From positions 1,860,001 to 1,924,000 of the forward strand of contig OX637620.1 in NCBI GenBank assembly GCA_951802195.1: a stretch of DNA of 64,000 bases, read 5' to 3'. The stretch's first letter is position 1, and each line of letters opens with the position of its first letter. Shown one piece after another: positions 11,846 through 24,449 of this stretch. The position numbers were made by a program, and so were the translations under genes. Below the pieces are notes generated by a model. The model was given only the letters and a program-made list of their open reading frames with translations. It ran no database searches and was not told the DNA's origin. This DNA is from Tausonia pullulans (lineage: Eukaryota; Basidiomycota; Tremellomycetes; Cystofilobasidiales; Mrakiaceae).

Positions 11846-13827
11846 ATGAACACCGAGCTTCTCTCGCCTTTCGCCCAAGAGTTTCCCGACAGCATCGCCG
11901 CCACCCTCGACGAGAGCGCGAACACCGTGAGGTTCAATCCCTCGGGCTTTTACGCCGGTTCGCTCCTCGCCGTCGGTCGCACCGACGGCCTTGTGACAGT
12001 CTGGGACGTCGAGACCAAGGGCATCGCCTGGGTCGGCACGGGGCACGCGAAGCAGGTCGAGACGGTCTGGTAAGGAGCAGGACCTCCAATGGGGAGAAAA
12101 CGAGAGGACGCAAAGGCTTACGCTCATGTTTACCAGCTGGTCCCGCAACTCGCGCTTCCTCGTTTCGGCCTCCAAGGACGGTACCTGCATCGTCTGGGAT
12201 CTCCAGACGGGCTTCCGGCGGGAAACGCTCCGCTTCTCCGCGCCTGTCCTAGAGGCTTTCTTTCATCCGATGAACTCGTGAGCAGGGCTGGGCGCGCGGA
12301 TCTTTGCTCATCGAGACCATTGGGCTCGACGCGTCTCGACCTTTGAACTGACGCGTTGCGCCCATCTTTCAAGCCTACTCCTCGTCGTCACCCTCGCGAC
12401 ATCCCAGACGTTTCTTGTCGACCTCCGCAAGGCCACTCGAGGCAGATACGAGATATTTGACCAAGAAGTTGATGCAGAAGGGGGTGATAGCAACGGGTTG
12501 GACCTCGACGGCAACACTGCATCGCAGAACAAAGGGAAGAAGCGCGCCTCTGAGGACACCCTGCCAGCACCACGGAAGAGCAACTTTGTGACGGCACAGT
12601 TCAGCCCGGATGGGCGCAAACTCTTTGTCGGGACAAAAGCGGGCAACTTGCTTGTATTTGATGCGAAGACGCGGGTGGTGGGTCGTCGTTCTCTCGTTCG
12701 TTCGTCATATGTTCCCTCTCGCTGACTCTTCCTTTCCTGCAGGTCGTCGACAGAATCAAAATTTCTAACTCTTCGGTCAGGATGATGAATTTTGACCGTT
12801 CTGGCCGGTCCGTCGTCTCGCCCTTCCTGCTCCTCCATTCCCCACCCCTCCCCCCTTTCTCACTCTCTTTCATCTCCTCTTAGCACCATTGTTATCAACT
12901 CGACCGACCGCGCCGTCCGCGTCCTCTCGATATCCTACACCCCCCCAGGCTCCAGCAGCATCACCGTCACACCTCTCCATCGATTCCAGGATCTCATTAA
13001 TCGGACGCCTTGGAACGGGGTGGGCTTCTCGGGGGACGGGGAATATGTGATTGCGGGTGCGTGGTCATGGGACTCCCTCCCTTAATTTACGCATCCTGAC
13101 ACCCAGTTGTTTGGTTGCTCAGGTGCCGGCCACAAGGCCTCGCACGACATTTACGTTTGGGACTGCTCCGGCGGTACGCTCATGAAGATGCTCGAAGGCC
13201 CAAAAGAACCCCTCGAGGATGTCGACGTTCGTTCCGCCCTCTCCATCTCAATTCCCCCTCGCACACCGCTAATTCACGCTCACGATGATCAGTGGCATCC
13301 AACTCGCCCCATGATCGCCTCTGTCTCCTCGCACGGCCATATCCACATCTGGGCAACCCAACCGATCGACTCGTGGTCCGCCTTCGCTCCTGGGTTCGAG
13401 GAGCTCGAGGAGAACCAAATTTACCAAGAGAAGGAAGATGAGTTCGACATTGTGCGTCGCTGTCTCTCCCTCTTCTCTGTCTCTCTGCAACGAAAGGGAG
13501 CGGTCCGTCGTGCTGAAGTTGATAATGGGATGAAAGGAGGACGCCTCGTCGGCGCTTCGTAGGAAACGGGCGGAGGAGGACTTTCCCGTCGATGTCCTTT
13601 CGACGGATCCGTATTTCCTTCCAGCGATGCTCCCCGCGCGACCACCGCCCGAAGAGGAGGACGCTGACGGGTCGGGCAGATGGTGGTGGCAGGATCGGGA
13701 CACAGGGGATAGGAATGGTGGCGGGGTAGATGACGGGGATGAGAAGGTCGATTGGTTCATCCCTATCAGGGTCAACGCGGAGGGGAAGGTGCTTGGGGGT
13801 GGAGTGGAGGAGATGGTCGATGAATGA
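11846..13827 (+). CDS. SWD1: COMPASS subunit Swd1 (RbBP5 homologue), WD40 protein
   Basis: A core subunit of the Set1/COMPASS histone H3-K4 methyltransferase, acting in the nucleus. The N-terminus MNTELLSPFAQEFPDSIAAT aligns with the MNLELL..FGQ.YPE..DGTL start of RbBP5. It is followed by LLAVGRTDGLVTVWDVETKG, a WD repeat with the RbBP5 wording (GRxDGxVxVWD..T.GIA). Later repeats give SRFLVSASKDGTCIVWDL, KRKSNFVTAQFSPDGRKLF, and WHPTRPMIASVSSHGHIHIW near the C-terminus. The ENQIYQEKEDEFDI segment matches the acidic hinge after the propeller in Swd1. The C-terminal tail (DFPVDVLSTDPYFLPAM, then WFIPIRVNAEGKVLGG) is fungal-type and ends at TGA 13825-13827. About seven introns. Confidence 0.93.
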
Positions 13828-14367
13828 GAACTGCGCTTCGTACTTAAGCAGTGTTGCCCAAAGCCTTTGCTTTCGTCGTTGTATCAGTTGCAGAAGAGAG
13901 ACATTCTCATTGGTGTTCCCATTCGTGGCTCGCTCTCTTCCATCCTTCCTTTCAATATCTCCTTGCACTCCTTCTCTCCCTATCCCCCACGTCGTGGAAA
14001 TCGTGGCGTGACGGGAACGACCAAGCAAGGGCTTGCAACACCGACGCGTTGCTGCGTTTCGTCCGTTACCCCGTCCCGACCCCCCCCCCCCCCCCTCCCA
14101 CCCCCTCTCCTGCGCCCCTGGGAGTCGGTCCAGCCCCCATGGGTCATTGAGCTGTGGCTCTTAGGATATGGTCATCCATCCCAGGTGGCAGCAGACTGAT
14201 GTGCGCCATCCAGGAAGAGAGAGGCGGCTGAGCAGGGAGAGTACAATGAGGAAGGGGTCGACGGGTGTGCGTGCTTGCGGTGCGTCAAGGCTATGCCGAG
14301 TGTGAGCTTCAGACGGGGGTACGTAGCTCGAACCAGACTCCGTACGTACTTGTAGATGGACGACCTC
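13828..14367. other. Convergent intergenic region with poly-C run
   Basis: This 540-bp stretch lies between the converging ends of SWD1 and the small membrane-protein gene. It contains a run of about 17 C bases (about 14080-14096) followed by C-rich sequence. No gene was recognised; it presumably holds two 3' untranslated regions. Confidence 0.5.
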
Positions 14368-14733
14368 TCAGAACTTCCAGTCAAAGACTGTCGTAAGGCT
14401 AGCAGCGACCGCGACGACCAGCTATGAGGGAGCGAGCAAGCGCCTTCAGCCCGAGCTCCGAACGCAAAACCAGAGCGGTGAACGCACTACAAGCGCAAAG
14501 CTCCCCCCGATAAGCGTCGCCTCGAGCTTGCTCAACGACTCAAACACCGAGGCATCGCCATCGCCCCCCCGCCCAGCTTCGCGAGCAGCCATCGACGACG
14601 CTCGCCGGAGATGCGCGGCGGGCGAGGGCACGCCCGCAGGTCCAGGGAGGGACGTTGATCGGGCGTGGAAACGGGCGTCCGTTGGGGAGGAGGAGTCGGG
14701 TCCGATGAGGGGGGAGAGCGGAACGGGGGACAT
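14368..14733 (-). CDS. Small single-pass, tail-anchor-like membrane protein (98 aa), unknown
   Basis: Exon 1 (14491-14733) encodes a Ser/Pro/Arg-rich segment starting MSPVPLSPLIGPDSSS, then VFESLSKLEATLIGGSFAL. A 69-nt intron (GTAGTG donor, CATAG acceptor) joins in phase to exon 2 (14368-14421), LVVAVAASLTTVFDWKF plus TGA. The junction completes a membrane segment of about 22 residues ending five residues before the stop, as in tail-anchored proteins with an N-cytosolic body. The coherence of the hydrophobic segment across the junction is the main evidence that the gene is real. I do not recognise the family. The donor is not ideal, and an upstream start cannot be excluded. It is divergent from the kinase gene, 280 bp apart. 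Confidence 0.5.
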
Positions 14734-15013
14734 GGTGAGGCGAGAGAGCCGCGTCGCGGTCAGGGTGCGGAGGAAGCGGTTGTGTGGAGTTGCCGGTCAC
14801 ATGGAGGGCTGCTCTCAGAGGCGAGGCTGCTGCTTCTCTCTGCCTCCGTGTGCGCATGGGTGCGCACGGAAGCGAGCCAGCGGGCAGCGGGCAGCGGGCA
14901 GCGATTCGTGGGCCCCGATTTAGGTGACGCCCTCGCCTTCACCCCCTAATAACCACCATCTTTCGCTCGAGGCTTCCTCCTTGGGCTCTTCTTTTAGCCA
15001 CCCTACCACAGCC

Positions 15014-17308
15014 ATGTCCACTCCTACGACCGTCCCTTGCCAGGTCCGTTCTGTTGTTGTGTTGCTGGAGCCCGAGTCAGCTCGACTCGTCGTCCCGTCC
15101 CCCGGATGGTCGACGGGCGGCGCCATACTGATGATGCGGTCTTGCCTGCTTCCTCCTCCTTCGTGGATGCGTATCCGCACAAACACAGTACAAGACTGGC
15201 AAGACCCTCGGTACGTGAACTCCTCCTTCTGCAAGCATACATGTGGGCGTCCGTCCGTACGCGTGCGCATGGCCCAATGGGGGAGGAGAAGCCGCGCCTG
15301 AGTTCCGAGAATGCTACTGACCTCTCTAGCTCTCTATCTCTGCGTATCAAGGCTCCGGAACGTACGCCATAGTCAAGGAGGCCGTCCACGTCGTCACGGG
15401 CAAGGTGCGTGTGTCCGCGTGTGTGAGAATCAGCGAGCCCTTCCCGCCTGATCACGCGCTTGGCTACTTCTGGCCTCTTCTGCAGTACTATGCTTGCAAG
15501 ATTATCTCCAAGAAGGTCCGTCGACCTCTTGACTACCCGAGAAAAGCGAGGGATCGCTGGATCACTGACCGACGGACGGGACGCGTGCCTTCGTTGTCCG
15601 GCCTCGCCTGTAGCTCATGGAGGGTCGCGAGCACGTGAGCTCGCTCCATCTGCCTACCATCCCCGTTGGCTACGACTGACATCGGGTATCGGGTTCTTGA
15701 AGATGGTTCGCAACGAGATCGAAGTCCTCAAGCGCGTCTCGCAGGGCCACCCGAACAGTACGTCTCGCCCCGCCCTCACCCGTGATCGATGACTCACCAT
15801 CTCTACCCTGTCTAGTCGTTGGCCTCGTCGACTACTTTGAGACACGGTCGAACCTCTACCTCGTATTTGACTGTGCGTAAGGAGGTGTCAAACGAATGGG
15901 AGGATACGCCACCTGCTATCGGCTGACAAGCGAGCGTGCCAGTGGCTACTGGAGGAGAGCTCTTCGACAGGATCTGTGCCAAGGGTCGGTCTCTCGACTC
16001 GGATGCCACCTATCCCTAGTACTGACCCGTTCTTTCTCTACCAGGCAACTACTACGAGAAGTGAGTGATGGGTTCGCTAAAGCCAATCAATCATGAAGCT
16101 CAAGCCCCTCCCTCACAGCGACGCCGCCCACCTCGTTTATACCGTTTGCTCCGCGACGAAATACCTCCACGACCAGGGCATCGTCCACCGGGATCTCAAG
16201 CCGGAGAACCTCATCTTTGCCAACAAGTCTGAGAACGCGCCTCTGCTCATCGCGGATTTCGGGGTGCGCCCTCGTCGTCGCGTCGTCGCATCGAAGACTT
16301 CGACTGACTGTCCGATTTTCTCGCAGCTCTCCCGAATCATCTCAGAAGACCAGTTCAGCATGCTAACCACGACGTGCGGCACACCCGGCTATATGGCCCC
16401 GGAGATCTTCAAGCGTGCGGGCCACGGCAAGCCCGTGGACGTGTGGGCGATCGGGGTTATCACTTACTTCCTGCTTTGGTTAGTCGCCGCCTCGGAGTGT
16501 GTAGGAAAGAGAGAGAGATGAGCTAATGATGTTTATGGTGATTGTAGCGGCTTCACGCCGTTTGACGTGAGTGGGCCACAGAGGCATTGGCTCTGTGCTC
16601 TCTTCGCTGATCTCCCCCTCCCCCACCTCCTGCGCACTCAAACAGCGCGAATCACAAACCGAAGAGATGCAGGCGTTTGTCTCCCTCCTCCCTTGTTCCT
16701 AGACCCCTATTTTTAACTAACCCCTCCCAAAGCATTTGCACAGCGGACTATAAGTTCGAGCCTGTGGAATATTGGCAGCACGTCTCGCCCGTCGCCCGCG
16801 ACTTCATCGACCACTGCCTCATCGTCGACCCCTCGAAGCGTATGACGATGGCTCAGTGCCTGCAGCATCCTTGGTTGAAGCAGGAGAAGGAGAGGAAGCC
16901 GTCGGCGGACTTGCTGCCCAACGTCAAGGAGAACTTGGCAGCCAAGAGGACGCGTGCGTTAGCTCGCGCGCTCCCTCGCTCGTGGTGGGACGGATTGGGA
17001 GCTATGTGGCTTAGGGCTGATTCTTCTGCATGCGCCGATAATGGGACGGACAGTCAGGGGCACCGTCAAGGGCCTCATCTTCGCTCAGCGGCTCATGGCG
17101 CAGAAAACGGAGAATGCGACGCCGGAGGAGGCGGAGATCCAGAATATCCGGGCGAGACTGGCGCAGATGAAGAACGACGCCGAGGAGGTGCGGTGGCTCG
17201 GAAGACGCTTTGCTGAAGAAGGGGGAGACTGACCTTCGTTTGAATCCTCAGGAGGACCCGTCCCTGGTCTTGTCGGCGGCGGCACCGACGACGGCAGCGT
17301 CGGCTTGA
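15014..17308 (+). CDS. CMK1: Ca2+/calmodulin-dependent protein kinase (CaMKI type)
   Basis: A Ser/Thr kinase with about 13 short exons. After MSTPTTVPCQ, the domain order is glycine loop (YQGSGTYAIVKEAVH), VTGKYYACKIISKK with the ATP-binding Lys, a Glu in the C helix (VRNEIEVLKRV), VGLVDYFETRSNLYLVFD, GGELFDRI, then the catalytic loop HRDLKPENLIF and an ADFGLS segment (ADFG directly legible before the intron). Next come TTTCGTPGYMAPEIFKRAG with an activation-loop Thr, DVWAIGVITYFLLCGFTPFD and SKRMTMAQCLQHPWL. The C-terminus KENLAAKRT...TVKGLIFAQRLMAQK is a basic amphipathic stretch placed where CaMKI has its autoinhibitory and calmodulin-binding segment. The tail ends SAAAPTTAASA at TGA 17306-17308. 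The symbol follows fungal usage; orthology within the CMK group was not tested. Confidence 0.9.
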
Positions 17309-18545
17309 GAAAGGGGAAGGAGAAGGGCGAAACATGGGGAGAGAGAATGGACAAGGCATGGCGGTTTGGGCGAAAGGAAGAGGCGGGAGGAAAGAGGGCT
17401 GATGTGTTTGTCTATCAGTCAATGAGATCTCTTGTCATGATTCTCACGACGTCTTCCTCCTCCTCAATTGTCTGGCCCGTCGGCCCATCGAATGCACTCG
17501 TGCTTTCGCTTATCCTTAGGAAGGTGACGACAGCACAGTTGAGGCAGAGAATTTTAGCCAGGAAGCGATCGCTCGCTCTGTGGTTAATTTCTCTACTCTC
17601 GAACCCCACTATGAGTGTATATATCTATGGCATGACGAATGCGGCTGGAGCGCACGAGGAGTGTACGTCCGCATTCTGGGAGATGCGTGCGTACGATTTT
17701 GGAGCACGAGGTGGAGCACGAGGGATGCGCTGATGCACAGGCCGCACGAGCAGAGGAGCGGACAGAGATTAGCGTAACAGCGAAGGGTCGATGAACCAGC
17801 ATCTAGAAGCAGCTCAGGTCGACGAGTATGGTTTGCTAGTCAAGAAGACGAGAATAGGACAGGAGAGAAAGGGAAAATAGCGGCTTGTGTTGTTGCCCGC
17901 TGAGGATTCGATCAGCAGACTGCACGCCACAGCATCGCCATCCGTCCTTCGCATCTCCAGTTCTTTCTTGCTTCCGGATCCGAGGTATGGCTCGCAAGAG
18001 TGAAAGAGGAGTTCATCTGCTTTGAATCTCGCCCGACTTCTCCCTCTTCATTCAATCCTCCCTTGCGCAGAGCGCACGATGACTCCGCCTTATCTTCCCG
18101 CCGCCTGCCCTGACCGCGAGCAGGAGAGCAAGTGCGGGGGAAAGCGCGTGAGAGCGTCGGCCGGATTGGAAAACGGCCAGGCCGCCGCCGTCGAGAGGGC
18201 GGTGCCACACAAGTCGAGCAGTCCTCACTTGACCAGGGCACTCATCTTGCCATACGTTTGTTCTTGCGTAAGCAGGCAGTCAGTGGAACGAGCGAGAGAG
18301 AGATGGACTTGAATGGACAGGGCCACGCCTGGTGGAGTTCTGCGCATGAAAATCAGGAGCAGAATCTCAGAAAGTCACGGCGGAAGCCGACGTCCGATGT
18401 CGACCATCATTTTGCTCGGTGCCTACGACTCGGTGCGATCAGACAAGTTTGCTCTTCAATTCGAGGGCAAGGCCTTCTCGCTCTTCTCTCAACCACATCC
18501 TTCCCCTCTTCCGCCTTCCTTCCTTTCCTCCCAACTCCCGGAGCC
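17309..18545. other. Intergenic region between CaM-kinase and GCV2
   Basis: About 1.2 kb with no convincing gene. It contains the kinase 3' region and the GCV2 promoter, whose last 80 bp before the ATG are strongly pyrimidine-rich (runs of TTCCTT/CTCC). Several frames stay open only because the DNA is GC-rich, and none shows domain-like sequence. Confidence 0.5.
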
Positions 18546-21500
18546 ATGTCTGTCTCTGGCCGGCTCACTTCCCTTCGCCTTCTCAAGGCCCGGGGCGTCT
18601 TCGCCTCCGGCTCCGGCCGTTTCGCCTCCCCCTCCTCGTCCTCGTCCTCTCTCTCCTCTTCTCGGCTGCTGGCCTCTCGGGGTATCGCCTCCGAGATCAA
18701 CAAGGGCACGCCTTTTGAGATCCCCGTCGACTCGTGAGTCTGTCGAGCGGGCACAACACCCTGCGACGAACCGACTACTGACGTACGACGATGATCGCTC
18801 TCTGTTACCCTGTTGTCTCCCTCGCTCTCTCCCTCCTTACCTCCTTACCTCACTTCCAGCCTCTTTGCCCCCCTCGACACCCATCCCGCCCGGCACATCG
18901 GTCCCGACGCCGCTGAGCAGGCAGTGATGCTCCGTGCCATCGGCTACGCCGATATGGACTCGTTTATCGCCGACTCGGTGCCTGCCTCCATCCGGATCGC
19001 CCCCTCGGTTGTCTCCAACTCGACTATCCGGCCGTACTCCGACTCGGAGTTTGCTCGCCGGGCAAGGGAGATCGCTGAGAAGAACAAGGTCTACAAGTCT
19101 TACATCGGCATGGGCTACCACGAAGCCGTCGTCCCGGGAGTCATCCTCCGCAACGTAAGTCAATCAAGCGAGCACTGACAAGGGGAGGAAGATGGTCGGG
19201 AGCATGTGCAGCCGGGCGAGCACCGAGGCCGGAAGAACCTACACTGACCCCTCCCTCATCTGCTCCTCTCTTGTCTGGGAAATCTCCCCTCCAGATCACT
19301 GAGAACCCTGCCTGGTACACAAGGTCAGTCTCCTAGCCAGTCGGACGAGCCCGCAACGCTTCCACCCAGGTGCTGATCCGACCTCCACGACCCTTAGCTA
19401 TACGCCTTATCAGCCCGAGATCTCGCAGGGTCGGCTGGAGTCGCTCATCAACTACCAGTCGATGGTTACCTCCCTTACGGGGCTCCCTTTCTCCAACGCC
19501 TCGCTCCTCGATGAGGGCACCGCTGCCGCCGAGGGTGAGTTGTGGCAGCCTCAGGTCTGTCTGTCTGGCAATCGCTAACACTTTGTCTTCAGGCATGGTC
19601 ATGTCTATGGGTGCGGCCAAGAACAAAAAGACTTTCGTCGTCTCGTCTGGAGTCGTGCGTTCATACCATCGACTCCTTCGTCGATCTCGCCATCTAATCA
19701 CTCTGCTCCTTCCCAGGCCCCCCAAACCCTCTCCGTCCTCAAGGCCCGCGCTAAGGGCTTCAACATTAACATTGTCGTCGGCTCGCCCACGGAACTCATC
19801 AAGGACCCTGAGGTTGCTAAAGACCTCTGTGGAACGATGCTTCAGTACCCGGACGTCAACGGCGAGATTGAGAACTGGGAGGCCCTCACCGCCGAGGTTC
19901 ACAAGCTCGGCGGCCAGGTCGTCGTGGGAACCGATCTCCTAGCGCTCACGATGCTCAAGCCTCCCGGCGAGTGGGGGGCCGATATTGTTCTTGGCAACTC
20001 GGCGCGCTTTGGTGTCCCCGCCGGCTACGGTGGACCGCACGCGGCCTTCTTCTCTTGCCGCGACGGCCTCAAGCGCAAGATGCCCGGACGGCTCATCGGC
20101 CAGTCCAGGGGTGCCAACGGAGAGAAAGCTTACCGCCTTGCCCTCCAGAGTGCGTATCCTGCTCTTGCTCTCGTCAGCCGTGCCTGCTTTAACTGACCGA
20201 CGTCATTCTTCCCCTCAGCCCGCGAGCAGCACATCCGCCGGGAGAAGGCCACGTCCAACATCTGCACGGCCCAGGCCCTCCTCGCCAACATGGCCGCCAT
20301 GTACGCTGTCTACCACGGCCCGGCGGGACTTCGCAAAATCGCCGGCAAGGTCCACTCGCTCACGCACGTCCTCAAGGAGGCCATCACTGCTATTTCGGGT
20401 TCGCCCTACACGATTGTGAACCGCAACTTCTTTGACACCCTCACCGTCACCGTCCCGGCCTCCATCGGCGCCGACATCCTCCACGCCGTCGCGGCCGAGG
20501 CGCAGATCAACCTCCGTCGGATCGACAGCCAGACCGTCGGAGTCACACTCGACGAGAGCGTCACCCTCCTCGACCTTCTCAACCTGACGAACGTCTTCGT
20601 CAAGGCCGCCGGCGCTGAGGCTCTCAAGGCCGGGCAGCTCATCTCGCTTGCCGCGGGCCACAACTCGTCGAGCATTGAGGAGCTCAGCTTCCTCCCGGAC
20701 GAGTTCCAGCGGACGACTCGATTCCTCACCCAGCCGGTCTTCAACACGCACCACTCCGAGACCGAGATGCTTCGGTACATCTACCACCTCCAGGGCAAGG
20801 ACCTCTCCCTCGTACACGCTATGATCCCGCTCGGATCGTGCACGATGAAGCTCAACTCGACGGCGTCGATGGTCCCGCTTACTATGCCAGGTTTCGGCGG
20901 CATTCACCCCTTTGCGCCGCTCGACCAGACACTAGGCTACCAAGAGCTCATCAAGGAGCTCGAGGCGGACCTGTCCCTCATCACAGGTTTCCACTCGGTC
21001 TCTCTCCAGCCCAACTCGGGCGCTCAGGGCGAGTTCGCCGGTCTCTCCGTCATCAACGCTTATCTCGAGTCGATTGGCCAGGGCCACCGCAACATCTGCC
21101 TCATTCCCATCTCGGCCCACGGCACCAACCCGGCATCAGCCGTCATGGCCGGCCTCAAGGTCGTCTCCGTCAAGGTTCTCGAAAACGGAGAGCTCAACAT
21201 GGCTGATCTCCGGGAAAAGGCTATCAAGCACAAGGACCACCTCGCGGCGTTCATGGTCACTTACCCGTCGACATTCGGTGTCTTCGAGGACGGCGTCCAG
21301 GAGGCGTGCCAGATCATCCACGACAATGGCGGCCAGGTCTACCTCGACGGAGCCAACCTCAACGCCCAGATGGGTCTCACCAACCCCAAGGTCTGCGGCG
21401 GTGATGTCTGCCATCTCAACCTCCACAAGACGTTCGGTATCCCGCACGGAGGAGGAGGACCGGGAGTTGGTCCCATCGGTGTTCGCGAGCACCTCGCTCC

Positions 21501-22491
21501 CTTCCTCCCCGGCCACCCGGTCGTCCCGACCGGAGGCGAGAAGGCCATTGAGGCTATCTCGGCCGCCCCCTGGGGTTCGGCCTCGATCCTGACCATTTCT
21601 TGGGCGTTCATCAAGTAGGTGGTCCCTCCCTCCCTGTTTGGTCAATCATGTCCTAACCTTTCCCCTCCCCTCTCTCAGGATGCTCGGAGGTGACGGCATC
21701 ACCGACTCGGCCAAGGCTTCGATCCTCTCGGCCAACTATATTGCTAAGCGGCTCGAGGGCCACTACAAACTTCGCTACTCCAACGCCAAGGGTCGCGTCG
21801 CCCATGAGCTCCTTCTCGACCTCGCCGAGTTTGAGCCCACGACGGGCCTTAAGGTCATGGACTTTGCCAAGCGCATCCAGGACTTTGGTATCCACCCGCC
21901 CACTTGCTCTTGTGAGTGACCAGCCTGTCTTTTGGCCTTGCTCGTACAGCTTCTAAACTATTTTTTGCTGCTTTAGGGCCCATCTCCACCGGCATGCTTA
22001 TCGAGCCGACCGAGTCCGAAGGTCTCCACGAGATCGACCGCTTCTGTGACGCCATGATCCAGATCCGCAAGGAGGCCGACGAGATCGCCACGGGCAAGCA
22101 GCCCCGCGACAACAACATCATCATCAACGCCCCTCACACCATGGCCGCCGTCTCCGCGTCGGAGTGGACTCGGTGAGTTGTTGACGGGTGGGCAGAAACG
22201 GGATTGCGCGCGCGTGCTGACTTCCTGCCTCCTCCAGCCCTTACACTCGCGAGCAGGCTGCCTACCCTCTGCCTTGGCTTCGCAACAATAAGCAGTGGGC
22301 GCAAGTCGGGCGACTTGATGATGCACTTGGAGATCGCGAGTTGATCTGTGAGGTAAGCATTCGACCGTCGAACATTGTACCCTCTCCTCGAGCTCGACGC
22401 AACTCTCGCGATCGTTCCATGTCAAGTCATTTGCTGATATACTCTTCCTCAACGGCAGTGCCCGAGCGTAGAGGAGTTGGCTGAAGAGTAA
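18546..22491 (+). CDS. GCV2: Glycine dehydrogenase (decarboxylating), P-protein of glycine cleavage system
   Basis: A PLP enzyme of the mitochondrial glycine cleavage complex. It decarboxylates glycine and passes the aminomethyl group to the lipoyl H-protein. The N-terminus ([19 protein letters not shown], then Ser/Arg-rich to [13 protein letters not shown]) is a mitochondrial presequence. The mature part begins with [15 protein letters not shown] and [20 protein letters not shown], followed by [49 protein letters not shown] and [20 protein letters not shown]. The second half carries [13 protein letters not shown]-type wording ([20 protein letters not shown]), [24 protein letters not shown], and the PLP-lysine site [18 protein letters not shown]. 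The last exons give [10 protein letters not shown] and TAA at 22489-22491. About ten introns, most in the 5' third. The long exon 20290-21618 encodes the C-terminal PLP domain. Confidence 0.97.
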
Positions 22492-22857
22492 GCAAATCTT
22501 CGGGCTCTTTCGGGTTTCCCACTTTTTCTTTCCGTGCTCTTTGTATCTTTCATTTTCCTGGTCTCTCCGGCTCTCTCGGTCTCCCTTGCTAGCATCCGCA
22601 GTTCTCAACGACTGCTCCTCTGTTTCTTGTTTTTAACACTCCTTGCACTATAGATCTCCCTCCCAACCCACATTTGTCGCAGTCTTTTTTTTTCCCTTGC
22701 ACGCTGTCAAGTCAGTCTTGAATCTCATGTTCTGTTCACCCAGATACTTCGCGCGTCTGGCCTTCTCCTGAGCGACCCTCTTCTCTCTAAGACAACGACC
22801 ATGCACACCCTCATCTAGATACAAAGTGAACGTGGGTTCTCCAGAGGAGTAGCCTGA
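22492..22857. other. Convergent 3' region, GCV2/HIS2
   Basis: A 366-bp pyrimidine-rich spacer between two converging genes. It contains a short T run near 22686 and no coding frame. It presumably holds both 3' untranslated regions. Confidence 0.5.
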
Positions 22858-24085
22858 TCATGCATCTCCAGCCGCCGGTGCCAGCCGTCTCGTCCAGAAT
22901 GCATCTTCCCACCACTTGCCCTCCACCCTCTTCGGCGTCACCCTCCCGCTCCTAGGGTACCCCTCGACCCCAACGCCACGCGTCGTCGTCGGCGGCGGCA
23001 CCAGTTCGAGGAACCAGAGCTCGTCGACGAGGCGCTTGCGAAGGTACGCATGCAGCCGGTCGTAGTTGAGGCCGACGGCGAGCGGGCCGTGGGAGTCGTC
23101 CGAGAGGCAGAGGCGGCCCCGGAGGGAGATGATGAGCTGGGAGATGAGCTAAGTCAGCAGAGCAGTGAAAGCACGACCGAGCACGACCGCCCCACCTCGA
23201 GCACGTCCCAAGCCGGGTAGGCCTCATCCCATCCCTTCCGGAACGCAGCAGCGTTGAGCTCAAAGAGCGCGCCGTACTCAACACCCAAACGGACGTTGCG
23301 TTCGACCTTGGCCCAGACGCCTGGGTGCGCCTTGAGGCTGAGGGTCGGGTGGTACAACCGGATGAGGTCAAAGTGGCCGATGACTTCGGGCTGGACGGTC
23401 GCGAGGAGCGCATGCTGCGAGTCGAGGTAGGTGTGCAAGAGGCGAGTCATCGACGACGACGCGTCCTCGCCCTCCTCGGCGAGCGACGCAAGCGCCCGGT
23501 CAAACGTCAGCTTGTCAAAGTCGATGGGGATCTCGTTGACGTGGTGGAGCGAGCCGACGATGTAGTCGATACGAGCCGACTCCCGCTCGAGCAGACGGGA
23601 GAGACCCTCGAGGTCTCGAGGGGTAATGAAGTCCGTTTCAATGCCGACGAGGAGGGCGATCTTTGATGAGTAAACGGCACGGAGCCGATGGGCTTCTTCG
23701 AGGAAGGAGGCGTAAATGGTTTCGAGGTCCGAGGGTGTCAAGTCCGACTGGGGTGGCGAAAGCGACGGGGTGAGTGTGGTCGCGAATGCGCGCGAGAGAC
23801 GAAGGTGCGCACCTCCTCCGGGTAGAGGTCTTCCTGACGATATCTAAGCGGAGTTTCAATTCTATGAATCAAAGGAACTGTGGACCCCCTCTCGGCTGAC
23901 CTAGGTGCATGTTCCGAAAGTCCAAACGTCGTGAACCCTTGGCTGATCGCCTCCAGGACGACCTCCTCCAGTGTGCCCTTGGCGTGCCGACAGAAAGAGC
24001 CGGAGTCTGGATAGGGACGCAAATTAATTAAGTCCAGGCACAAAATGGTCGAGGGAGACTCACGAGAGTGGTGGGAGTGCGGCAT
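22858..24085 (-). CDS. HIS2: Histidinol-phosphatase, PHP family (HIS2 type)
   Basis: Catalyses the removal of phosphate from histidinol phosphate in histidine biosynthesis. The first exon is tiny: ATG at 24085, then CCG CAC TCC CAC CAC TCT C. A 57-nt intron (GTGAGT...CAG) joins it to ACTCCGGC, giving MPHSHHSHSGSFCRHAKGTL. This is the HxHSHSG metal-binding start of yeast His2. Next come FTTFGLSEHAPR, LLVGIETDFITPRDL, YIVGSLHHVNEIPIDFDK, VIGHFDLIRLYHP and, at the end, LCLSDDSHGPLAVGLNYDRL, the expected order of PHP metal ligands. The C-terminus ends RRLAPAAGDA at TGA 22858-22860. At least four introns. It is divergent from SEC11 with 364 bp between the starts. Confidence 0.95.
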
Positions 24086-24449
24086 CGTTGATGATGGGCG
24101 TTTGGAGGAGGGCAGCGGCGTCCCTCGGCGGTTTACTTTCGAGCAGTCATCACCCGCTGTTGTCCCTCCTCCCAAATGCGCAGATATGAACATCGCGAGC
24201 TCTCCTCCTTCTTCACCAGAAAGTGTCTCTGTTTGAATTCTCCTCTCCTCTCACTGTTCTCCTTCGTTCTTAGGGAGACATTCCGGAAACAGCGTCTGGT
24301 ACTCAAGGACGGCCCGACCGCCCCGCACTCACTCGCTCGAGGCCGACAGCGAGCAAGACGCGCGAGGCGGCGAGAATGCCAGCGAGAGCCGCCTACTCTT
24401 CTCTCCATCAACCCTCTCGCTACCTTCCTTTCTCTCTCTCTTCCTCGCC
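24086..24449. promoter_or_regulatory. Shared divergent promoter, HIS2/SEC11
   Basis: These 364 bp separate two divergent starts. The SEC11 side ends in a CT-rich tract (tttctctctctcttcctcgcc) directly before the ATG. No TATA box was noted. I looked for a Gcn4-type TGACTC near HIS2 and saw no perfect copy. Confidence 0.4.

Noticed and set aside
20215-20907. 230-codon open frame on the minus strand
   Set aside because: Antisense shadow of GCV2 with no domain-like sequence; the plus-strand product is unambiguous.
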